This document shows, piece by piece, positions 16,830 through 24,068 of a DNA stretch of 24,068 nucleotides. The DNA comes from Chara braunii (Eukaryota > Streptophyta > Charophyceae > Charales > Characeae). Each line of letters begins with the position of its first letter. Within the stretch, counting starts at the first letter, position 1. The notes below the pieces were generated by a model that had not been told where the DNA came from, searched no databases, and saw nothing but the letters and a program-made list of their open reading frames with translations. Location: positions 321,446 to 345,513 of the forward strand of contig BFEA01000756.1 in NCBI GenBank assembly GCA_003427395.1, read 5' to 3'. The position numbers were made by a program, and so were the translations under genes.

Positions 16830-19800
16830 CTAGTACAGGAAGGTCAGGTCTCCATCCTGACCCACCATAGTCTGAGGTCCTCTACCTCTAGTTTGAGGTA
16901 GCCTGCTTTTCCCGCCTGAGAACCTACTGGTAACCGCCACACCTGGACTCTCATTCCAGAAACCAGATCGGGGCCCAGTACCCGAAACACTTGGGATGGA
17001 TGAACATCCGATTGAAGCCATGTATCGGCTGCGTTCTCCGAAGCTGGGTGTAATAACTATGTCCACGAGGCTGGGATGGCTGCCAAGAGTTCCACCTTGT
17101 GTTGCTCCACTCTGTGAAGTCTAGGGAGTTTCTGACGTAACTGTATCAAGTCCAAAAAACATCCCTTTGATTGATCCCAGACATCCCGGATCTGCATGAT
17201 GCCTTTTTTAACCCAGGCCTTGCCAAACGCTCCCGGGGTATCTGCTGCCGGGAAAGGGCAACCATTCGCTTGCAGAATCCTCTCATTATCAAAAAGAAGT
17301 TGATTTAGTACCTCTTGTTGTGTGTTTCGTCGGAGGCTTAGCTTCATTCGGCTTGATCTTATTCCATGCAGTGAGGATATTCCCCCATAACTTCGACTTT
17401 AGCTTACGATTGCAGAAGGAAGGCAGGAGCAAACACAACCAGACTTTAGACTGATCCTGAAGTTCCCACTCCCTTCCCAAGACATACTCTGCGAAAGGCA
17501 TCCAAATTTTCTGACCAGCTTCGAGCATGGCTTCCACTGGCCACTTTGACAAAAGAGCGTCATTCTGCTGAAGAGGGTCCAGTACACCCAACCCTCCTTC
17601 TTTCCTTGGGGTGGCAATTACTTCCCATGCCACCTTAGAGATGTAACCCTGTTCCGCCGTGGCTTCGGGTTTCCAAATGTATCTGCCTGCTGCATTTTTA
17701 ATTCTCCGATATGACTTTTGGCCCAGGCGATGCACTGACAGTGGAAACCATAAAAGGGACATTGCAGATGTTGAAAGAACCAACGCCCTTCCGAAAAGAG
17801 AGAGATGGGTACGCCTTTCCCAGCTTGCAATGCGCCCGAGCACTTTGTCTGCCAAAATATCATCTTGGATGTCTGCACAAGCCGACAGGGAAACTTGAAC
17901 TCCCAAGAACCTGTTCGCTGTGTTAGCTGGTACCAACCTCAATCTCTAGTTAACACATAGGGAGTGGGAAGGATGTAAGAAGTAGATAGACTTATCCCAG
18001 TTAATAGAGGCCTCAGATAGTACACAGTATTCATCTATAATATTTCTTAATTCGGTCAAACAATCAGGACTATTCTTACATGCAACAGTTTAATCATCTG
18101 CTAAGGCCCCTCCTTTCCATTGAAAGGCAGGGGAGAGGTACAGACCTTCAATTCTTTGATTGGTTCGAATGTTAGCCAATAGAATTTCCAGTTGGATAAC
18201 GAAGATCAGCGGGGCCAAGGGACAACCCTGTCTTAGTGGGCGGGACAGATGGAACTGTTTCGACTGCTTCCCATTCACCAGAACAATGGCCGTAGCATTG
18301 GCGTGCATAGTCCTGACCCAGTTCCGGAACTGAGGCCCAAATCCCATGTGTAAGAGGGTGGTGTTGACAAAGGCCCACCCCACCTTGTCATATGCTTTTT
18401 CCGTATCTAACATTAGGATAGCCGTGTTCCTCTTTTCCTGGCTAATGATCTCTAATGCTTGTACCGTCGCTAAAATGTTATCAAAGCCGTTTAACGAATG
18501 CACCTTGCTCCTCTCCTACCAGTGACAGGAGTACCGGGGTCAGTCTTAGGGCAAGCACCTTTGCTAACAGTTTTTAGGAAACATTCAGGACCGAAATCAG
18601 TCGCCAATTTATGATTTCATTCTTGTCTCATTTTTTATACATTAAGGAGATCATTCTGTTTACCAAGCCTGGAGGCAAGGACCCTGAAGTCCGGGCCGTA
18701 TTAAAAATCTCACAAAAAAATTGACCAAAAACATCCCAGGCTGTGAGGAAAAATTTTATCGGCAACCCATCAGGGCCTGGACATTTTTCCTTGGCCATCT
18801 GTCTGGCCGCTGTCGTTACCTCTTCCAGTGATAGGGTCTTCCAATCCAGCACACAGGCTGGGAGGGATCTGTTTTAAGTTGCAGTCCCAAAAGGAATGAA
18901 ATTCCGCCAAGTTACAATGAAATTATCAAAGGGCCGCCTAGTAGAAACGATATCTTGAAAATAAAGCATTGCATACCTGCACAGTGTTTCGGTGTCTGTG
19001 GCCACCAAGCCATTGATGGCAAAGGGGTGGGCAAGTTTTCGCATCACGGGTCTGGCCTTTCGTAATATAAGGGAGCGAAAGGTCTCCTTTGTCATCCTAT
19101 CGTGTCCCAATATTCCTTTAATGCGGTGCCATTCCTGCCAGTTTGCCTGTTTACTAATTTTCAGTTCTTCCCATTCAGCCAATGCAGCGGACCTTTTGGT
19201 TGACCAATGGTATTCGAGGAACGGATCCGATCCATCATACGCATCTGCTTGCTCTATTGTCTGAGACAGTTGTTTTTCCTTCCAGTTCCGCGCAGCTGCT
19301 TTCATTCTGGAGAACTCAATCATTCCCTCTTGCAGGATACGAATCCCTACATCTACCCAATCTTCATACTTATCAAACAGATCCCTGGCTAGCGGCCAAT
19401 CTTTCATTTGAGATTTAACCCATTGTGGAATTCCCGGGTCCTTCAAGATATTAACATTAAGTCTAAAAGGTGGCCTATGCCTCTCCACGGATTCTTGTGA
19501 AATAACATCCAAGACCATTGGATAGTGATCTGAAATATAAGAAACTACTAGATCTGAGTTCGATATACGATCCCAGGGGGCACCCCTGGCAAGAACATAG
19601 TCAAGCCGTCTTTTGGGCTGAGCTGTCCTAGAGGATGGTCGAGGGCCTCTCCAAATGTAACCCGGGGTCTCTGGTTTAAGAGTCTTGTATGCATCCACCA
19701 GATTATGTGCTTCCATAAAGGTGGAGAGCAGCATTGCATCTCTCTTGATTGGAGCTACGGCTGGAGAATCAAGACCCGGATTAAGAATACAGTTCCAATC

Positions 19801-20238
19801 GCCCATAAGAATCAGGTTGTCTGTGTCTGGAATAAACTAAGGGAGATCAGCAAAGAAGTCGATCCTTGTGTTATAATCCACTGGTGCATAGACCGACATA
19901 ACAGACCAATCCTCATCTGCCATGGCTAGTTTCACAAAGGACCAGCGTCCTTCTGGATCTGCGCAGTTGTCTATTATGTCTACTTCCAGTTTTTTATCTA
20001 ATAGAATTGTCACTCCTCCTCTGGACCCCATCGCTGGAGCCCAGACTTGGAGACCAGGCTACCATCTGCCAATATCCACAAGTTTGTCCAGACCAATTTT
20101 GGTGTCCTGAAGGCAGACAATATGAGCATGGTGTGAGCGCAGCCAGTTTGCCACTCTGGCTCTTTTACGAGTGTCGTTGAGGTCGCATAGACCGCGGACG
20201 TTCCAATTGATAAGTCTGACTTTATTGGGAAGAGTCAT
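16830..20238 (-). pseudogene. LINE family 2 ORF2: endonuclease and reverse transcriptase, broken
   Basis: The best start is the ATG at 20238 (MTLPNKVRLINWNVRGL), where the AP-endonuclease begins. Its motifs follow in order: WN near residue 12, QDTK (usually QETK), SRGGVTILLD, MGDWNCILN, RLDYVLA and the catalytic SDHYP. The RT part has LSLEEVTTAARQMAKEKCPG with PDGLPIKFF, then YKK, then after a frame change FDNILATVQALEIISQEKRN, ILMLDTEKAYDKV (first metal site), RPLRQGCPLAPLIF and GALADD. A TAA (18090-18092) follows directly after LADD. Further frame changes lead to IASWERRTHLSLFGRALVLS and RKEGGLGVLDPLQQNDALLS and to an ending at about 16830. The family-1 style C-terminal zinc knuckle is absent, probably deleted. 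Stops at about 20056 and 19837 break the endonuclease. Confidence 0.8.
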
Positions 20239-23102
20239 TATGGGGGGCTCTTCCGCAGGACTGTTGGATGCGGTCCACATTTCCCTCAACTGGCCTTGGT
20301 TGCTCAGGCTTTGAGGCCATTCGTTCACCAATTTCAAAATCCAGATTTTTCCCCGCCCTCCTCTTCAAGAGGGAGGAGGCAAAGGACTCTGATGAGACCA
20401 AGGAGGCGTTATCAGATTGAGCTAACCACTCGGCCACTGCACGCGCAGCCAACCCTGACAATTGTCTTATCCCTGCCAAAGTATCTGACTGTACCGCAAG
20501 AAGGTGGGCCAATTCTATCCAATAGATCCTCAGGTCATCCCATTTTGATTTATTGTCTGTCATATGTGCCATATCCATAAATGCAATCAAGAGGCGGAGT
20601 ATACTCCCTTCTGGTAGATTTACCGAGTGGCGTGCCGTTTTTGGCTCAGGCAGCAAACTTGTTTCCCCCAAATTTTGCAAGGTCTGTATCTTTACCAGAT
20701 TACAGACCATCACTGGGGAGAGCGTGCTTCGTAATAGGATGGCTGGGAGGTCAAAGTTTCATCCTTCCCCTTCAATGTGAGGAACCGCAGTATATGTCCG
20801 TCATGCGAACAGATTATAGGGATCAGATAATCCAACGTCTGTCCCATTGTCTTTTCTTTCCTCGTCAGTGTCCTCACCGGTGTAGCCAGAGACAGTGAGC
20901 GTCTAGCGGTTTTTGACATCTCGACTCTTCCTCTTTTCATAGGAGAGCTCCTGGCCACCTCTTCTGTGCAAGTCCCGCTCTCCTCATCTTCCTGTCTCGC
21001 TAAAAATTTCAAACCATTAATACGGGGTCTCTTCACTGAGGACAAGTTCACTGAGATATTCAGATGGTCAGTTTTCGTTCCTTCGGGCAGCGGAGTAGCG
21101 GGGGATGGCCAGGCAAAAGGATTAACTGCTCGAGCCATCCCCGTATTCCATTCCTTACCACTCTTCCAGATGTCCTCCGTTGCTTTGTCCGACTGCTCAG
21201 AGGCCCCTGTCGGAGAGAAGAAGGCTGGAGAGCCTTCCTTATCCCCTTCTGAATCCTCACCTGAGCTGGAAGAGGGATTATGTGTCTCGGTTGGTATGAG
21301 GACTGTTTTATTGTTGATAACCAACGAGTTGAATTTAAGCCCCTGGGCTTCTGTCCGTTCCTCCACTGAGGATTCCCTGTTGTACAGTTTATTTTCATAG
21401 ACCAAACAGTCCTTCGGGATATCCTTAGTTAGAGCGGTGGGAGTCAAAGCTGCCCGTCCAGTCGTATCTGAAACCTACTGGACCGGGCTCGACAGTAAAT
21501 CAGCTTGTTTCATACCGCCCGAGCGCTGAGTACTCGCCTCCCTAGGAGGACTCCCCTTTGCTCGCGACTCAGATACTACAACTGTACCCATTTCCTTCGG
21601 TTTACCGTTACCAGGGGAGACAGTGGGGGAGGGCGGGGAGGGGGGGGTTCCACCCTTCGGACTTTCGCCACTCATTACCACGGGTCTCAGGGGCCCATCA
21701 CTACACCCTTTTATCTGCAAGACCCCTTGGTCCCCTTGATCCCCTCGCTCCATCTGAGTCGGGCTCGTTACCAACATGTGGTCAGGGTTGGCCGAATTAC
21801 CTGGCGCCGAAGTGGAAGCCTCTGAAGGTTGGTCCTTATTTTCTCCTGTTACCACTTCCTGGTTCTGCCTCCGTGATTTGGAGATTTTCCATTCGGTCTG
21901 AGCCTTCTTTTTCTTCCTCTTCTTCCCCACTGGCTTCTTTTTTTTATTCATAGGCTTCTTGTTCTTTCTGGATTCCATGGGCTGGTCCCGAAATTCTTCC
22001 TCACTCCCCTCCTTTGCTTTTCCTTCCGGGGACTTGGCTTCGCCATCCTCCATAGTTGTGTCCTTATCCTCCTCCTTATCTTCACCCTTGTCTTTCTCTT
22101 TCTGGTTCCCTGCATCCCCCTTCCCATTAGCCCCAAAGGAGCCTAAGACAGTGGGTTGCCCCTCCCTGTCTTCCCCTTCTCCTTCTCCCCACCCTCCATG
22201 TTCTTGTCCCCTTCCGGATGTCCCCCTTTTTTCTTACGTCCCAAATCTAATTTGGCCTTCGGATTGTTTCTGTTCACAGCTGCGTCAGCACCCTGGTTCT
22301 TCTTACCCTGGTCTAGGTCTTTACCCTGGTTCTGTGAAGGAGCCGGAGGTTTCCAGGCTGGACAACACTCGTCCTCCTCCGTGTGAAAATTTTGTCGGCC
22401 TGCCCGACACCAAGGGGTTCGGGCATGAACGACTTCGATTTCCACATAACCCCCTTTTTGCATGTCAATACATAGGTAAGGTTTATAACGAAGTCTGGCT
22501 TGTGCTTCCAAGTCAAATTTAACGTTAATTAATTCCGGGGCATTTTTGTCCGCATATGTTTCATACTTCCTTAAGATCGGACCAAAAGCCTTTTTCACAG
22601 CAGGTGCCAGGTGTGGCAGGGCCGCAACAGGAACTTACATACACCTAATCCAGAAATACCTGAAACGCATGGCCTCACGCCACTCAACCAACTTGTTTTC
22701 TAGCATCCAGGGTTTGAAGGATAGGGTGTACCTTTTCCCATCCAAAGTTATTTCGTTTTCTTTTTTCCTAAGTAGCCACGTTGCAGTCTCCTTCGCCGAG
22801 GCTACATAAGTAATCAAATTGTACCCCTCATTATGAAACACTCCTCTCATCGGAGGTGCACTAATTGCTCCACTCCTTGCCCATCCATTTTCATGCATAC
22901 GAATCAAGCGAACTTTGACCGAGATTGGCAGTGATTTCAAATTTTTACCAAAAAATACCGGAACAACATTTTCTTTGAGCCACTCCTCCTGAATCGCATA
23001 GACTTCAGGGTTGACTACCACCTTCACGTAGTCATCCCCTATTTCTACGCTTTCAGGATTGAGATGCTCTGGGAGGAGACCCCCTTGGTAACAATTAGTC
23101 AT
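20222..23102 (-). pseudogene. LINE family 2 ORF1: DUF4283-like and zinc-knuckle protein, broken
   Basis: ORF1 proteins of plant LINEs bind the element RNA. The N-terminal part (23102-22635) reads MTNCYQGGLLPEHLNPESVE, then SVKVRLIRMHENGWARSGAI and KPWMLENKLVEWREAMRFRY, which resembles the DUF4283 RNA-binding fold and its usual sequel. A TAG at 22635-22637 interrupts it, and the same frame resumes. A zinc-knuckle-like WCRAGRQNFHTEEDECC follows near 22400, with Gly where the second Cys of CCHC is expected. After a frame change the frame passes a Lys-rich stretch (22000-21900), a stop at 21475-21477, Ser/Pro-rich low-complexity sequence, and another frame change near 20713. It ends with TAA at 20222-20224 inside the start of ORF2. 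The first in-frame ATG (23102) may not be the true start, because an ATG-TAA pair sits upstream at 23168-23173. Confidence 0.7.
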
Positions 23103-23400
23103 CAGTTCCTTGAGTCTACTCTTGTCAGTTCCGCCACTGTTAGGTGGGAGGGTGGCGCCTGCGGGAGGTTACATTTTTGACGCACAAGAAAGTCAAATAA
23201 TACCAATCAAAACCACAAACACTTAACAATTCAAACCTACAGACAGACTTATTAAACAATACATATAATAACGAGGCCTCAATTAACGGGATAGGAGTTA
23301 TCATTCCCACATCCCCTGGGTGGTAAAGCCAAGGCAACCCGACCTACATATCTCGATGTCGCTCGTACCGTGAAGTTTTTCTCTACTGCCCGTAATCCGC
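23103..23400 (-). other. 5' region of LINE family 2, no gene
   Basis: This lies between the hammerhead remnant at 23403-23469 and the first readable part of ORF1. It is the likely LINE 5' UTR. A 65-codon open frame on the minus strand (23337-23140) has no recognisable motif. I see no promoter I can defend. Confidence 0.4.
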
Positions 23401-23402
23401 CC

Positions 23403-23469
23403 ACAAACTGTTTCCTTCGAGTTTCACCGACTCAACAGGAGGTTGGAGGTTGGACCCTTAACAGTCTGC
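23403..23469 (-). ncRNA. Decayed type III hammerhead upstream of LINE family 2
   Basis: On the minus strand, GCAGACTGTT (23469-23460) can pair with AACAGTTTGT (23412-23403) as stem III. The core reads CTGTTGA instead of CTGATGA, stem II is damaged on its 3' side (CTCGAAG instead of CTCCGAC), and the GAAAC part is intact. The stem I region has a tandem AACCTCC duplication. It should not cleave. The 34 bases upstream match the flank of the hammerhead at 23985-24044 with one difference, so the two copies share an origin that extends beyond the ribozyme. Confidence 0.75.
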
Positions 23470-23508
23470 AGAATCCCCTAACTGATTACACTGTAAGTGA
23501 TAATCCAC

Positions 23509-23591
23509 CTTAACCCCAGTTGTGGTTAAGCGTGAACAACTGCCTGACAACTGATACCTTGAGGTGGGCACAAACCACTTCCCTCAAGGTA
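23509..23591. repeat. Two perfect hairpins between hammerhead copies
   Basis: CTTAACC (23509-23515) pairs with GGTTAAG (23524-23530), and TACCTTGAGG (23555-23564) pairs with CCTCAAGGTA (23582-23591). They resemble in size the stem-loops around the hammerhead at 15254-15308. Confidence 0.7.
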
Positions 23592-23750
23592 CCTGTGACG
23601 AAAATCAAAGCACCCTATCACTCATCCACACCGGATGGAAAACTCAACGGACTGTCGGTTCACACTCCATCACAAGCCAGCAAAACACCCACGAAACAAA
23701 GAAAAGTCTATCACAACCAGAAAATACACTTCTAACACAGCGCGGGCAGC

Positions 23751-23863
23751 CTCCTGATGAGTCAGTGAAACTCCGAAGATACAGTTGTCACAACCCCTCG
23801 TTTGTTGCGCTCTTCTCCCTCTCTGCCTACGGTTTACCAGGCCTCTCGGTTTGAGGATATATA
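23751..23863 (+). ncRNA. Hammerhead unit, partial, with shared tail (plus strand)
   Basis: CCTCCTGATGAGTCAGTGAA starts a hammerhead core with intact CTGATGA (23754-23760). The second half reads CCGAAGATACAG where CCGACGAAACAG is expected, so the GAAA is damaged. The 5' strand of stem III and most of stem I are missing or unrecognisable. It is followed by a diverged copy of the shared tail (CCCCTCGTTTGTTG and CTCTGCCTACGGTTTACC) and then TA repeats. It points towards the unit at 23915-24068. Confidence 0.7.
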
Positions 23864-23914
23864 TATTTGAGGATATACATATATATATATATGTATATGT
23901 ATATATATATATAT
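23854..23914. repeat. (TA)n tract at the centre of two convergent hammerhead units
   Basis: Two ATATATATTTGAGGATATAC-like steps and TA repeats with GT interruptions form the joined 3' ends of the plus-strand and minus-strand units. Confidence 0.9.
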
Positions 23915-23981
23915 CGTCACAAACAGAACTGCCAGGTAAACCGTAGGCAGAGAGAGAGAAGAGGACAACAAACGAGGGGCT
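23915..23981 (-). repeat. 67-bp shared tail directly after a hammerhead
   Basis: It is identical to 16721-16787 except at one position. Here it begins three bases after stem III of the hammerhead, with no LINE body between. Confidence 0.9.
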
Positions 23982-23984
23982 GTG

Positions 23985-24044
23985 GCAAACTGTTTTGTCG
24001 GAGTTTCACCGACTCATCAGGAGGCTGAACCCTCAACAGTCTGC
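23985..24044 (-). ncRNA. Type III hammerhead ribozyme with one core change
   Basis: On the minus strand: stem III GCAGACTGTT (24044-24035) pairs over ten positions with AACAGTTTGC (23994-23985), including one G-U pair. The cleavage triplet is GTT, using the last T of the stem strand as nucleotide 17. Stem I GAGG pairs with CCTC around GTTCAG; the core CTGATGA is intact; stem II GTCGG pairs with CCGAC. The following core reads AAAAC instead of GAAAC, so the catalytic G12 is A and cleavage should be severely reduced. Loop I (TTCA) and loop II (TGAA) are complementary, which fits the loop-loop contact of natural hammerheads. The window ends 24 bases upstream of the ribozyme. Confidence 0.8.
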
Positions 24045-24068
24045 AGAATCCCCTCACTGATTACACTG

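Larger units (their letters stand above)
16788..23400 (-). mobile_element. LINE family 2 non-LTR retrotransposon, nearly full layout, decayed
   Basis: The order on the minus strand is a 5' region (23400-23103), ORF1 (23102-20222), ORF2 (20238-about 16830) and a short 3' region. ORF1 and ORF2 overlap by 17 bases in different frames. The ORF2 order, endonuclease then RT, and the DUF4283-like ORF1 are those of plant L1-type LINEs. It differs from LINE family 1 in sequence. Stops and frameshifts break both ORFs, and the ORF2 C-terminal zinc knuckle seen in family 1 is missing. Hammerhead sequence lies just upstream (23403-23469), and the tail it shares with the short hammerhead units lies just downstream. 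Confidence 0.8.

Noticed and set aside
17318-17345. Minus strand CCTCCGACGAAACAC resembles the second half of a hammerhead
   Set aside because: There is no CTGATGA upstream, and the sequence is part of the LINE ORF2 frame; a chance match.
20376-20400. CTGATGAGACCAAGG on the plus strand
   Set aside because: It lies antisense to LINE ORF1 and has no following GAAA core or stems.

Overview
The window looks like repeat-dominated nuclear DNA of a plant-lineage eukaryote, most likely a streptophyte. The grounds are: no operon-like gene packing; two plant-type non-LTR retrotransposons (LINEs; the fuller one has a DUF4283-like ORF1 and an ORF2 with an N-terminal AP-endonuclease, and both have a reverse transcriptase); a nuclear insertion of mitochondrial DNA carrying streptophyte-like cox1 and ccmC pieces; many microsatellites; and an assembly gap of 125 N. 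I think of a charophyte such as Chara, but that is inference and no marker in the window proves it. I see no intact host gene.

Layout. 1-1144 is GC-rich with no recognisable gene, apart from a low-complexity open frame that runs into a mitochondrial insertion at about 1145-1797 (cox1 5' end on +, an unassigned stretch, ccmC on -). 1797-2481 is a decayed, unrecognised protein-coding frame. 2482-5560 is mostly non-coding, with a compound AC/GATA/GA microsatellite. 5620-6626 (-) and 6627-about 10557 (+) are two degraded copies of one LINE family, pointing away from each other. Both carry the same RT-inactivating Asp-to-His change and the same premature TGA. 10.6-12.2 kb holds degenerate short repeats and a roughly 40-bp minisatellite.

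12.2-16.0 kb is the most unusual part. It has more than twenty short, perfect stem-loops laid one after another, interspersed with homopolymer tracts, a palindromic 36-bp minisatellite, an inverted pair of hairpin repeats and the N gap. Inside it, at 15254-15308, lies a complete type III hammerhead ribozyme with every core nucleotide intact.

16.7-23.5 kb is a second, different LINE on the minus strand (ORF1, then an overlapping ORF2 with endonuclease and RT), broken by stops and frameshifts. A decayed hammerhead lies upstream of its 5' end, and a 67-bp tail follows its 3' end. That same tail (66 of 67 bases) follows another hammerhead at 23985-24044, and a third hammerhead-tail unit faces it tail-to-tail across a TA microsatellite. 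So hammerhead, tail and LINE form one linked family. Either the short units are non-autonomous partners or internally deleted derivatives of the LINE, or the LINE landed inside a hammerhead element. This association is the best candidate for an undescribed system in the window.
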